Of a stretch of 38,889 bases of DNA, positions 30,601-38,872 are shown in pieces. The DNA lies in contig NZ_CABUHK010000055.1 of NCBI RefSeq assembly GCF_902491285.1, forward strand, positions 1 to 38,889. The letters are read 5' to 3'. The stretch comes from an uncultured Bacteroides sp. GTDB lineage: Bacteria; Bacteroidota; Bacteroidia; Bacteroidales; Bacteroidaceae. A program made the position numbers and the translations under genes. The notes below the pieces were generated by a model, which did not search any database, was not told the origin of the DNA, and saw only the letters and a list, made by a program, of their open reading frames with translations. The first letter of the stretch is position 1. Every line of letters begins with the position of its first letter.

Positions 30601-31037
30601 ATAAAAACTGGGATTTCTCTTTCTTCTTTCAGGGAGTAGCGAAAACTTCTTTGTTTATGAGTGGATTCCATCCTTTCGGTGATAACTCGTTGCGTAATGT
30701 GCTGCAATTTGTGGCTGATGACAGATGGTCGCCGACGAATCAGAATGTAGATGCGAAATATCCGCGTTTGACCCGTAAAACTAGTCTGAATAATACGAAT
30801 CCCGGAAACTCCGGTCGTACATCTGATTATTGGATGCGTGATGGTTCGTTCTTGAAACTGAAAAATATGGAGATTGGATATACATTTAAAAGAATGCGCT
30901 TCTATGTCAGCGGTTCCAACTTGTTGACATTCTCTAAGTTTGATTTATGGGATCCGGAACAGGGAGGCGGAAGCGGCTTGAAATACCCTACACAACGTGT
31001 CTTTAATGTAGGCTTCCAAATGACTTTCAATAATTAA
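27654..31037 (+). CDS. SusC/RagA TonB-dependent transporter with STN domain (PUL 2)
   Basis: A 1127-residue outer-membrane transporter. It has a signal peptide, an STN domain (about 35-112, with YVFFYNAADLKNI), a carboxypeptidase-like sandwich (VGVVTDARTGEAVIGASV, about 122-205), a plug with DATATAMYGTRGANGVMIVTTK, and a beta-barrel ending VFNVGFQMTFNN. It is paralogous to the PUL 1 SusC from end to end. The STN domain implies signalling through the FecR whose gene lies directly upstream and is split in this orientation. No promoter is visible in the 45 nt before it, so expression should depend on the invertible promoter. Confidence 0.96.
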   Translation: MRKSLSFQSCVRYFKYIVLVLLFYPLTVLGAQGHITVKGQSITIKEAIMLIEKNSNYVFFYNAADLKNIRLKNINCSGTIDKVLNEVFANTGITWLIQGNDVVLKMSKTESAQQAKKTEIVGVVTDARTGEAVIGASVAIVGTATGVITDIDGKFVILANPQDVLKVSYVGYTTKEVKVGNRKVLAIDLSEDAQALEEVVVTAYGTGQKKASMVGSVQAIRPADLKVPSTNLSNSFAGRLSGVVAVQRTGRPGADGSDFWIRGISTLSQATSPLIIIDGVQVSSADLNALDPEVIDGFSILKDATATAMYGTRGANGVMIVTTKSGQNLDKPIINFRVEGQVSQPTKTPKFVDGATYMELFNEAVKNDGSPDVLYSQDKINGTRMKLNPYVFPDVNWYDEMFNNVAFNEKVNFNIRGGGKKIDYFSSISVNHESGMLKNRSKDFFSYNNNIDVMRYAFQNNINAYLSKTSKLSVRLNVQLRDLREPNRGIDDIFADAMNSSPVEAPVFYEPDGTTNHVKWGTTDRLITAYQGNPVAQLTTGYNDTFESTVIAALEFEQKLDFLTKGLRFKALGTFKNWSKSVNKYSAGWNKYLLGAYEQNEDGSYSYTTNRVGNEVSTDLNNTNETAGDRRIYLEAMLDYNRTFGKHDVNAMLLYNQDELVNNVPGNDLINSLPKRKQGLAGRLSYAYDGKYMAEVNMGYNGSENFAKGHRWGFFPSIALGYNISEESFFEPLRKVVTSMKLRGSWGLVGNDQIGGERFIYMPTINLSGKGFTTGIDQNYGLSGPVYTRYENTNITWEVGEKINLGIDLQLLNSLNIVVDVFRETRRDIFQKKGTIPTYLGTGSTDVFGNLAEMKNQGLDFSIDYNKAFSKDFYMNFKGTFTYAHNEITKYDEAPKYAFQSKVGQSANVNQGYLSNGLFLDEAEIDRYNQQMGSTLGAGDIKYLNVSNIHGYGDNIVDVDDWTWIGNPTVPEIVYGFGPSFKYKNWDFSFFFQGVAKTSLFMSGFHPFGDNSLRNVLQFVADDRWSPTNQNVDAKYPRLTRKTSLNNTNPGNSGRTSDYWMRDGSFLKLKNMEIGYTFKRMRFYVSGSNLLTFSKFDLWDPEQGGGSGLKYPTQRVFNVGFQMTFNN

Positions 31038-31048
31038 ATTTACATAGT

Positions 31049-32953
31049 ATGAAAAATATAATAAAATATCTGTTTTTAGCATTGTTTGCGGGAGCTGTAA
31101 TGGTGTCCTGTGATTTTCTGGATGTGGTGCCGGCGGAAAAAGCCAGTGATAAAGATGCTTTTTCCAGTCCTAAAGCGGCGGAAAGATTTCTGTATTCATG
31201 TTATGGATATATACCGCAGATTAATATGGTGCAGAATTGCCTGGATTTCAGTGGGGATGAGATAATAAGTCCTTTTACTCAGGAATCGTACGTAAAATTT
31301 GCCGAAGGTGTTTATACTTCGGGAAACTTGATCATCAGTTATTGGAATGATTTGTTTTTAGGTATACGCCAATGTTACTTGTTGAAGCAGAATATAAACT
31401 CTGTTCCCCGCATTGATCAGGCAACAATAGACAATTATGTGGCTCAGGCGGATTTTCTGATCGCTTATTTTCATATGTTGTTGATTAAATGCTATGGTCC
31501 GGTCGTGTTAGTGAAGGAACTGCCGGTTTTGGATACTCCGAAAGATAATTTATTGGGACGTACCTCTTATGACGAATGTGTGCAGTGGACTTGTGATATG
31601 TTTGACAGTGCTGCGGGAAGACTGCCGGCTACCCGGACGGGGTCGGAATATGGTCTTGCAACCAGTGTGGCTGCCAAAGCTCTTAAAGCCAGATTGTTGC
31701 TTTATGCAGCTTCTCCCTTGTTCAATGGTAATACGGAATATTACAGTGACTTTGTCGGCACGGACGGTAGTCCGTTGATGCCTCTTTCTTATGACGAAAA
31801 TAAGTGGAAGAAGGCTGCGGATGCCGCACTTGAGGCTATTAATCTGGCTGAGTCTAACGGGCATAGTTTATACGAGATGAAAGAAGGGGATTTGAGTGGC
31901 TATCCCGAACCTCAGGATTTGACGCAGCGTACGATGCGTTTTACATTTATGGATAAGGACAACTCGAAAGAGGTGTTGATGGCAGAGACGCGTAAGGCAG
32001 GTGCATATGGTTTGCAGCCAAAATCCTTGCCTTATTTGAGTGATGGTTCCTGGAATGGTGTTGCGCCGACTTTGACTATGGTGGAGCGCTTTTATACGAA
32101 AAACGGACTTCCGATTGACGAAGATCCTGAGTTTGATTATCAGAATCGGTTCTCGGTAGTTCCGTTCCCCGATGATGCTACTTATGGCGAAGGACAAACT
32201 TTGAAGATGAATATTGATCGTGAACCCCGTTTTTATGCCTGGATTGCATTCCAAAATGGTTATTATGAATGCCAGGCAGAGTCTAAGGAGAATGCTTATG
32301 TAGCGAAAGCTGAGCGTGCGGAAGGTAAGAAATGGTTGACGGATTTTACGGAACAGGGAAATTGCGGCAAGCAGGGTAGAAATAATAACTACTCAAAAAC
32401 CGGATATTTGAATAAAAAAGGTGTTCATCCGGGAGTGGCTGCTTCCAAGTCGCAAAAAGAACCTTCCAAAGATTATCCATGGCCGGTCATTCGTCTGGCG
32501 GAATTGTATCTGAATTATGCGGAAGCATGTATTGCCTATGATAAAGAAGGCTATCTTGAGAAGGGGATGGAGAAATTGGATAGGGTGCGTCAGCGTGCCG
32601 GACTCCTTTCTGTTAAGGATTCCTGGAAGAATGCGAAGAATCCTATAGTGAGCTATACGGGAAATGGTGGCCTGAACGGCAAGTTGACAGAAATTGTAAG
32701 ACAGGAGAGAATGATAGAGCTTTATCTGGAACAACAGAACTTCTGGGATATCCGTCGTTGGAAACTGGGGGACAAGTACTTTAATGTGCCGGTAAAGGGT
32801 ATGAATATTGATGCTACGGATATCAATGGATTTGCTACTGTGAAAACTCTTCCTGATGTGCGTAATTTTGATACTCCGCGCCAATATTTGTTACCGATCC
32901 CGGCTGCAGAAGTGAGCAAGAATCCTAATATGGTGCAAAATCCTAATTATTAA
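31049..32953 (+). CDS. SusD/RagB family nutrient-binding lipoprotein (PUL 2)
   Basis: A 634-residue SusD-like lipoprotein with lipobox MVSC (Cys21) and the following DFLDVVPAEKAS. It contains the shared AAKALKARLLLYAASPLFNG block, VIRLAELYLNYAEACIAY, and the terminal YLLPIPAAEVSKNPNMVQNPNY. It starts 11 nt after susC and is translationally linked to it. It should form the lid of the PUL 2 SusC transporter. Confidence 0.97.
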   Translation: MKNIIKYLFLALFAGAVMVSCDFLDVVPAEKASDKDAFSSPKAAERFLYSCYGYIPQINMVQNCLDFSGDEIISPFTQESYVKFAEGVYTSGNLIISYWNDLFLGIRQCYLLKQNINSVPRIDQATIDNYVAQADFLIAYFHMLLIKCYGPVVLVKELPVLDTPKDNLLGRTSYDECVQWTCDMFDSAAGRLPATRTGSEYGLATSVAAKALKARLLLYAASPLFNGNTEYYSDFVGTDGSPLMPLSYDENKWKKAADAALEAINLAESNGHSLYEMKEGDLSGYPEPQDLTQRTMRFTFMDKDNSKEVLMAETRKAGAYGLQPKSLPYLSDGSWNGVAPTLTMVERFYTKNGLPIDEDPEFDYQNRFSVVPFPDDATYGEGQTLKMNIDREPRFYAWIAFQNGYYECQAESKENAYVAKAERAEGKKWLTDFTEQGNCGKQGRNNNYSKTGYLNKKGVHPGVAASKSQKEPSKDYPWPVIRLAELYLNYAEACIAYDKEGYLEKGMEKLDRVRQRAGLLSVKDSWKNAKNPIVSYTGNGGLNGKLTEIVRQERMIELYLEQQNFWDIRRWKLGDKYFNVPVKGMNIDATDINGFATVKTLPDVRNFDTPRQYLLPIPAAEVSKNPNMVQNPNY

Positions 32954-32965
32954 TTAAATTTTAGC

Positions 32966-33844
32966 ATGACTGTTATGAAGAAAAATATATTCTTATTGGT
33001 TGTAACGCTGCTTTTGACTGGATTAGCAGGTTGCAGTGATGAAGATACAAAGTCTGTTGTTCCTTCTGATGTGATTGATTTAAGTGCCGATACTCAAGAT
33101 AAGCCCGGTTATATTGTGCTTCGTTGGGTTACGCCTGATGATAATACAATCAGATATATAAAGGTATCCTATTATGATTATTTATTGGAACAGGATGTGG
33201 TAAGGCTGGCAAGCGTTTATGCGGATAGTGTGTTGATTCCGGATACGCGTAAAAAGTTCGGAGAATATGAATTTAAGGTACAGTCTTATAGTGAAACGGG
33301 AGATGCGGGAAATGTCCAGACAATCAAGGCTGTTTCGGAACCAGCTAAGGTGCAAATCGTTTTTGGAGAGTCCAGACAATTGGCATTGACCGAGAAGCAG
33401 TTGTCGACGAATGCTCAGGAAGCTTCGGAAGGACCTATAGCGAATCTTATTGACGGGAATACCGGTTCTTATTTTCATACGGCCTGGAGCGGGGCTGTTC
33501 CTGCGTCTCCTCACTGGTTCCAGATAGATGTAAAAAAAGAAATTACTTACTTTAAGTATGAGTCGGTGGCACGTAATGGAAACAACATTCCTGATGATGT
33601 GGATATTATGGGTAGTAATGACGGAGTCAATTTTGAATTGATTGAGAATCTCACAAAGGCTAAGAATGGAATGTTGATGAGTACAACTCCGTATATGTCG
33701 CCTATCATGGGAGATAGTTCAAAACCTTATCGTTATATACGTTATTCGGTAAATCACACAAATACAGGTTCTGTCTTTTTCAGTATGGCGGAGTTTAAAC
33801 TGTTTGAGGTTGATGCAAGTGTCGTCGATCCTGAAGCTGAATAG
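32966..33844 (+). CDS. Surface glycan-binding lipoprotein with Fn3/DUF4959-like and F5/8C domains
   Basis: A 292-residue lipoprotein with lipobox LAGC (Cys23). Residues about 38-125 form a fibronectin-III-like sandwich (IVLRWVTPDDNTIRYIKVSY), probably DUF4959. Residues about 135-285 form an F5/8 type C module with IANLIDGNTGSYFHTAW, PHWFQIDV and YRYIRYSV. No enzyme motif is visible. Following susD, it is the likely SGBP of PUL 2 and holds the same place as the DUF1735/F5-8C protein of PUL 1 despite a different architecture. A second in-frame ATG (32975) giving MKKNIF is an equally good start. Confidence 0.83.
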   Translation: MTVMKKNIFLLVVTLLLTGLAGCSDEDTKSVVPSDVIDLSADTQDKPGYIVLRWVTPDDNTIRYIKVSYYDYLLEQDVVRLASVYADSVLIPDTRKKFGEYEFKVQSYSETGDAGNVQTIKAVSEPAKVQIVFGESRQLALTEKQLSTNAQEASEGPIANLIDGNTGSYFHTAWSGAVPASPHWFQIDVKKEITYFKYESVARNGNNIPDDVDIMGSNDGVNFELIENLTKAKNGMLMSTTPYMSPIMGDSSKPYRYIRYSVNHTNTGSVFFSMAEFKLFEVDASVVDPEAE

Positions 33845-33904
33845 CGGGGAGTGTAGCATGCAGATATTGAAATAGTCGGATAGATTTTGTCTAGTAGACG
33901 AATC

Positions 33905-33959
33905 AGGCGGAAATATGAATATTCCTTTTCAGGGATAATATTGGATTTCCGCCTTTTTT
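33905..33959 (+). terminator. Intrinsic terminator after the PUL 2 susCD-SGBP operon
   Basis: AGGCGGAAAT (33905-33914) pairs with ATTTCCGCCT (33945-33954) and is followed by a run of T. The 30-nt loop holds a second partial stem (AATATTCC with GGATAATATT). It separates the M60 gene from the susCD transcript. Confidence 0.8.
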
Positions 33960-33967
33960 ATTGGTGT

Positions 33968-33998
33968 TTTGAATAAAGTTACATAATATATAGATTTC
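33968..33998 (+). promoter_or_regulatory. Possible housekeeping promoter of the PUL 2 M60 gene
   Basis: TTTG (33968-33971), 19 nt, TAGATTTC (33991-33998), one base off the Bacteroides TAnnTTTG -7 box. It lies just after the terminator and just before the ATG at 34004. The leader would be very short, which weakens the call. Confidence 0.35.
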
Positions 33999-34003
33999 GG
34001 CAA

Positions 34004-36874
34004 ATGGTAAACAGTCATATAAAAAAATGTTTGTTCGTCTTTTTCATACTTATACATTGGGCAGTCGCTTTTTCTTGTACAAGTGATGATGAGGCGCTGG
34101 AGGTGGTCGAGTTGTCCGTTAATAAGGAAGTAGTAGACTTCAAATGTGAAGCCGGCACACAGAACATAACGGTTTCGACGAATGCTCCGATTTGGGAGGC
34201 TACGGCGGATAAGAGCTGGTGTACACTTTCTGTGGCAGGAAAGGTTCTGAGAATCTTCGTAGACGAAAGTGAAGAAAGATTAGTGCGTGAGGCTGTCATA
34301 ACAATAACGGCGGAAGGCTTGAAAAAGACGGTTAAAGTTCGTCAGTTGGGATATGAACCTGCTATACTGATTGATACAAACGTATTTGAAGTGGAAGTCA
34401 TCGGGAAGGAGATTGCTTTCAATGTCACTGCCAATGTGGAGGTCAGTGCCGGGGTCCCTGATTGGATTGTAGAAAAAGTAAAATCCCGTGCACCGGAGAT
34501 GGTGACATCAACCCATGCTTATGTGGTGAAAAGCAGCACATTGGATGAAAAGAGAGAGGGAAATATTGTTTTTGCGGAAGTTTTACCGGAAGGGGCTTCA
34601 GTAGAAACCTCTCCGGTTTCTGCTTCGGTTTTGATTGTACAGCATGGCTTGAATGAATATAATGGCGGTACGGGAGAAGATATAGAAGGGGATATCAAAG
34701 TGAAGGTCGTGAGCGGTACTGATACTTCCCATCAAGGGGAAGATGTTATTGGAAAGTCTTTTGACGGTGATTATTCTACGTTATATCACTCGAACTGGTC
34801 TAATGGCGGAGCGAATTATTTCCCGATTACGCTGACTTATAATTTTGCGGAAGTGTCGGATGTGGATTATCTGATTTATTCCCCCCGTCCGTCAGGGTAT
34901 AACGGTAATTTTAAGGAAGTGGAAATTCAGTATTCGGAAGACGGGAATGTATTTACAAAGTTGCTTGATAAGGATTTTGAGGGTTCAGCGACAGCTTCCA
35001 GGGTTACTTTTGACAATACGGTCCGGGCTAAGTCTTTCCGTTTTATCGTGAAAAGCGGAGCGGGAGACGGCCAGGGATTTGTTTCTTGTGCCGAAATGGA
35101 ATTCTATTCCAAAAACTTGAATGCTTTTGTTTATTCTACTCTTTTTGAGGATGAGGCATGTAGTAACCTGAAAGCTGGAATCACGGAAACAGATATTGAG
35201 AACTGTAAATATCCTTTTTTCAAGAATTTGGCGTATTATATGTTCAAGGATAAGTATGACAGAAATTTCCGTGTGGCTGACTATAAAGCGTTCCCGCACC
35301 CGGATATCCAGTCGGAAAGTCATAAGACGAATCCGTACAGTCTTCTTGATAATCCAACAGGAATCTCGGTGAAAGAAGGAGAGACGTTGGTTGTAATGGT
35401 GGCCGATACATACGGACAGAACATTGGAATGAAGGTACAGAATCTGGACGCACCGGGAGGTGACGGGTTCGGAGGAGTTACGTATCCATTGTATCGAGGT
35501 ATTAATAAGTTGACAATGAATGGAAAAGGACTGGTATATGTGATGTACCATACCAAAACGTTGGAAGAGGCGGAAACGGCACGGCCTGTTAAGATTCATT
35601 TTGCTTCGGGTACAGTGAACGGTTATTTTGATTCGCAGAGTGTAGAACATCGGGGACGTTGGAGTGAATTGTTGGGTAAAGCTACGGACAAATATTTTGA
35701 TGTAGTAGGTCAATATGCACATTTGACATTTGAGACCAATGATTTCAGGAAGTATGCTGCTACAAACGGTAATGAACTGATTGAGCTTTATGATAAGATT
35801 GCTCACAGTGAAATGCAACTCCTCGGTTTGGAAAAATATGGTAAGATGTTCAGAAACAGGATTTACCTTAATGTCATGTATCACTCTTTTATGTACGCGA
35901 CTGCCTATCATACGGCTTACAATCAGACGACAATGGGAGATGTGTGTGATCCTGATGTATTGAAAACTACCGGCTGCTGGGGACCTGCTCATGAAATCGG
36001 GCATTGCAACCAGACTCGTCCGGGAATCAAGTGGATAGGACTGACGGAGGTGACCAATAATATCATGTCCGAGTATGTACAGACTACGGTTTTTGGTCAA
36101 CCCTCCCGAATACAGACCGAGGATATGGGAGCGGTTTACCGTAACAGGTATTCGAAGGCATGGAACGGCATTATTGTTCCGAAAGCTTCTCATGCTGATT
36201 TTACAAATCTGGATGATTCGAATGATGTGTTTTGTAAGTTGGTGCCTTTCTGGCAATTGGAGCTTTACTTTGGTAAGGTACTTGGACTGACTCCTCTTCA
36301 GCAGTCGGATTGTGGCGGCTTTTATCCGGAGGTTTTCGAGTATGCCCGTACAAAAGATTATAGCGGCATGAGTGAAGGGGAAATTCAATTGGATTTCGTG
36401 TATAATTGTTGTGTGGCAGCTCGGTTGAATTTGCTTGATTTCTTTGAGAAATGGGGATTTTTGACTCCGGTGGACAGGCTGATTGAAGATTATGACACGA
36501 AAACCTTGAAAGTGACTGAAGGCATGGTGGATGCGCTGAGGAAGAGAGTGGAGAGTCTGGGATATAGTAAATTACAAGATACAGCCCTTGAATATATATC
36601 GGATAATACATGGGAACTGTACAAGACTAAGCCACAGGTAATACCAGGAGCAAGTGCAACCCGAAACGGCAATACTATTACAATAAAGAATTGGCAGAAT
36701 GTAGTGGTTTATGAAGTGAGGGATGAGGCGGATAATCTTGTCTTTGTTTCCAGTGGTGAAACGACGCCTTCTGCTACCGATGTGTTTACGCTTTCCGGTA
36801 ACTGGAGTGGTGACTACAGACTTTATGCTGTTTCAGCAGTAGGAAAACGGACTGAGATTCCGGTTGTCGGTTGA
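34004..36874 (+). CDS. M60-like metallopeptidase with two BACON domains and an F5/8C-like domain
   Basis: A 956-residue protein with an N-terminal hydrophobic signal ending at VAFSC (Cys25), so probably a lipoprotein. Two BACON-type domains follow (about 35-117, closing TVKVRQLG; about 120-216, closing VLIVQHG). Next come an F5/8C/CBM32-like module (about 228-370) and the M60-like catalytic region (about 440-850). The zinc site is HEIGH (663-667), with Glu682 in LTEVTNN as the likely third ligand. It is clearly diverged from the two PUL 1 peptidases and may prefer different glycan contexts. It is the third mucinase-type enzyme in the window. A terminator separates it from the upstream operon. 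Confidence 0.91.
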   Translation: MVNSHIKKCLFVFFILIHWAVAFSCTSDDEALEVVELSVNKEVVDFKCEAGTQNITVSTNAPIWEATADKSWCTLSVAGKVLRIFVDESEERLVREAVITITAEGLKKTVKVRQLGYEPAILIDTNVFEVEVIGKEIAFNVTANVEVSAGVPDWIVEKVKSRAPEMVTSTHAYVVKSSTLDEKREGNIVFAEVLPEGASVETSPVSASVLIVQHGLNEYNGGTGEDIEGDIKVKVVSGTDTSHQGEDVIGKSFDGDYSTLYHSNWSNGGANYFPITLTYNFAEVSDVDYLIYSPRPSGYNGNFKEVEIQYSEDGNVFTKLLDKDFEGSATASRVTFDNTVRAKSFRFIVKSGAGDGQGFVSCAEMEFYSKNLNAFVYSTLFEDEACSNLKAGITETDIENCKYPFFKNLAYYMFKDKYDRNFRVADYKAFPHPDIQSESHKTNPYSLLDNPTGISVKEGETLVVMVADTYGQNIGMKVQNLDAPGGDGFGGVTYPLYRGINKLTMNGKGLVYVMYHTKTLEEAETARPVKIHFASGTVNGYFDSQSVEHRGRWSELLGKATDKYFDVVGQYAHLTFETNDFRKYAATNGNELIELYDKIAHSEMQLLGLEKYGKMFRNRIYLNVMYHSFMYATAYHTAYNQTTMGDVCDPDVLKTTGCWGPAHEIGHCNQTRPGIKWIGLTEVTNNIMSEYVQTTVFGQPSRIQTEDMGAVYRNRYSKAWNGIIVPKASHADFTNLDDSNDVFCKLVPFWQLELYFGKVLGLTPLQQSDCGGFYPEVFEYARTKDYSGMSEGEIQLDFVYNCCVAARLNLLDFFEKWGFLTPVDRLIEDYDTKTLKVTEGMVDALRKRVESLGYSKLQDTALEYISDNTWELYKTKPQVIPGASATRNGNTITIKNWQNVVVYEVRDEADNLVFVSSGETTPSATDVFTLSGNWSGDYRLYAVSAVGKRTEIPVVG

Positions 36875-36890
36875 CTGCTGTTCTAAATTT

Positions 36891-36958
36891 TGCCATAGAT
36901 TGATACAAGGCAGTTTTATCTGATAACTGTGACGGTTGTGTTAATCTATGGCATTTTT
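36891..36958 (+). terminator. Strong structured terminator after the PUL 2 M60 gene
   Basis: TGCCATAGATT (36891-36901) pairs with AATCTATGGCA (36943-36953), and the pairing continues inward through ACAA/TTGT with two mismatches. An inner CAGTT/AACTG hairpin is present and TTTTT follows. Readthrough into the sigma gene should be low. Confidence 0.85.
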
Positions 36959-36994
36959 CATGCATTTTATAGATATAATTTTCGGTAAAAATAT

Positions 36995-37002
36995 TATCTT
37001 TG
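36995..37002 (+). promoter_or_regulatory. Housekeeping -7 box of the PUL 2 ECF sigma gene
   Basis: TATCTTTG is an exact match to TAnnTTTG, 22 nt before the start codon. No clear -33 TTTG is seen at 19-21 nt upstream; ATTTTCGG lies nearer. Confidence 0.5.
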
Positions 37003-37024
37003 TATACAGCAAGATTTATATAAT

Positions 37025-37585
37025 ATGAAGGAAGAAGAGTTGATAGAGCAAGTGAAAAACGGTAATAATATAGCTTTTGCTGCATTATATGATTACTATT
37101 GGCAGAGAGTCTATAATTTTACTAAGCTATATGTAACTTCTTCTGATAGTATTTCTGAAATTGTACAGGATGTTTTTGTGAAGTTTTGGGAATCTCGCCA
37201 TTTATTGGATAGTAACAAGAAGTTGGAGGGCTTTTTATTTATTATTACCCGGAACATTATTTTTAATAAGGCCCGTAGTAGAATACGCGAAGATATGTTC
37301 AAGATGACGATATTACGTTCCATTGAGAATGAAGAGCCGTACAATCAAGAAGACTGTATGGTGGCTGAGGATTTGAAGGAATATATTGACCGGTTGATAG
37401 CCGTATTGCCCAAAAGACAGCGTGAAATTTTTTTAATGAGCAGGGAGGAAAATATGACTTATCGGGAGATTGCCCTTCGTTGTGGGATCGGTGAAAAAGC
37501 CGTAGAACGGCATATTCACCTCACCTTGAAATTTTTGAAAAAGAATCTTCTTTTATTTATGTTGTTTTCCATGCTCCCCGAGTGA
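37025..37585 (+). CDS. ECF RNA polymerase sigma factor (PUL 2)
   Basis: A 186-residue ECF sigma factor with region 2 ([27 protein letters not shown], about 19-60) and region 4 ([23 protein letters not shown], about 128-150). It aligns over its whole length with the sigma factor at 23853-24398; the DVFVK.WESR and [13 protein letters not shown] segments are nearly identical. The likely partner is the split FecR at 26495-27608, although sigma and anti-sigma genes are about 10 kb apart here. Its 3' end overlaps the convergent GH109 gene by 29 nt. Confidence 0.95.
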   Translation: MKEEELIEQVKNGNNIAFAALYDYYWQRVYNFTKLYVTSSDSISEIVQDVFVKFWESRHLLDSNKKLEGFLFIITRNIIFNKARSRIREDMFKMTILRSIENEEPYNQEDCMVAEDLKEYIDRLIAVLPKRQREIFLMSREENMTYREIALRCGIGEKAVERHIHLTLKFLKKNLLLFMLFSMLPE

Positions 37586-38816
37586 AATCAGGTATAGCCA
37601 TCGGTGTGCTTCCATTTAGTACCGATTTCTCGCTTAATTCTGTAATACATGACCATTCGGCGGCATCATATACATCCATGTCGAGTGGAAGTCCGTTGCG
37701 TAGGCAGTAGATAAGACGATAGTCCATTACATAGTTCATTTCATTGGGTAATCCTTTGCGGTGCGCTTCTTCGCCGATGGTCGCACTGAAGGGGTGCTTA
37801 TAGCGTGCCAGTGTTTTCTCCAGCCTTTCTCCCGCGAGCGGTGTGTCACCGTTCGGGTCCAGTGCTATGCATGGAACCGGATATTTCTGCGCGAATCCCA
37901 GTGTTCCGCATACTGTTTGCAGGCGGCTGTAAGGACGTGGAGTGGATACGTTATATTGAAGCATGATTGTTTTTCCCTTGACTGTATGGATAAGCGTCGT
38001 ATTGACATCTCCCAATTGATATTGTTGACGGGCTTCCGGCGAATACTCACCGAACATCCGGCGGGCATATTCGCTCATTCCTGCCTGATGGGTAGACATG
38101 GAAACGAGATATTCCATCCGGTCACTACGGTGAATGTCGAGAATCTGGCAGGCGGGTCCCAGTCCATGAGTAGGGTAGGGATTGCCGGTATGTTCGATGC
38201 TATATCTTTTTCCCCAGTGGTTGTGATAGCCCCCTTCGCTTTCTTCAGCAAAATACATCGAACGAAGGTCGTGGATATAAGCTCCTTCTACGTGCATGAT
38301 CTCCCCGAGTATTCCCCGGCGAGCCATATTGAGAGTAGTCAGTGCGAAAGGATCGTAGCAGCAGTTCTCTAACATGATGCAGTGGCGTCGGGTTTTTTCT
38401 GCCGTATCGACCAGTTGCCAGCATTCTTCTACGCTCATGGCTGCCGGAACTTCGATGGCTACATGCTTGTTGCATTCCATGGCAAAGGTAGCCATTGGTG
38501 TATGCATCAGCCAATCGGTGCAGATGAAAATCAAATCCAGCCCGTCTGATTCACACATCTTTTTCCAGCCTTCTGTACCGGTATATCCGGTGGCTTTAGG
38601 GCGGTTTGCTTCTTTTAATTGCTGCTGGGCTTTGTGAAGGTTTCCTTCCCTGATTTCACAAAGGGCTTTGATTTCTACACCCTCTATTTGCAGATAGCGT
38701 TGCAGGGTGAGCAATCCCCGATTACCCAATCCTATGATTCCGATATGGACGGTAGGGATAGGAGAATGTGCTAACCGGAGTACGTGAGTTTGTGCCAGAG
38801 AATCTTTCATAATCAT
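37557..38816 (-). CDS. GH109 alpha-N-acetylgalactosaminidase without export signal
   Basis: A 419-residue GH109-type protein. The NAD site is GIIGLGNRG (about 27-35), followed by [30 protein letters not shown] and [17 protein letters not shown]. It aligns with the exported GH109 at 7957-9369 but starts with [11 protein letters not shown]. There is neither signal peptide nor lipobox, nor an upstream start that would supply one, so it is predicted to be cytoplasmic. It would act on small GalNAc-containing products after import. It is the far-right gene of PUL 2, transcribed toward the sigma gene. I see no copy of the ECF-type promoter in the 73 nt available upstream. Confidence 0.87.
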   Translation of the reverse strand: MIMKDSLAQTHVLRLAHSPIPTVHIGIIGLGNRGLLTLQRYLQIEGVEIKALCEIREGNLHKAQQQLKEANRPKATGYTGTEGWKKMCESDGLDLIFICTDWLMHTPMATFAMECNKHVAIEVPAAMSVEECWQLVDTAEKTRRHCIMLENCCYDPFALTTLNMARRGILGEIMHVEGAYIHDLRSMYFAEESEGGYHNHWGKRYSIEHTGNPYPTHGLGPACQILDIHRSDRMEYLVSMSTHQAGMSEYARRMFGEYSPEARQQYQLGDVNTTLIHTVKGKTIMLQYNVSTPRPYSRLQTVCGTLGFAQKYPVPCIALDPNGDTPLAGERLEKTLARYKHPFSATIGEEAHRKGLPNEMNYVMDYRLIYCLRNGLPLDMDVYDAAEWSCITELSEKSVLNGSTPMAIPDFTRGAWKTT

Positions 38817-38834
38817 AGTGCTCTAAAGTAAAAC

Positions 38835-38866
38835 AAAAAAAGAGAATCTAATTTCTCAGATTCTCT
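38835..38866 (-). terminator. Intrinsic terminator downstream of the tRNA
   Basis: Read on the minus strand, AGAGAATCT pairs with AGATTCTCT (38858-38866 with 38841-38849), and six T follow (38840-38835). It ends the transcript of the tRNA gene at the window edge just before the GH109 gene begins. Confidence 0.8.
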
Positions 38867-38872
38867 TTGGAG

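Noticed and set aside
33845..33904. GGGGAGT at the start of the SGBP-M60 gap as another ECF-type promoter
   Set aside because: No GTATTTA-like box occurs 14 nt downstream, so only half of the pattern is present.
34985..36388. 467-codon minus-strand frame opposite the M60 gene
   Set aside because: It lies wholly inside the well-supported M60 coding region on the other strand. Its translation is rich in R, H, I and S with no domain pattern, as expected of a shadow frame.
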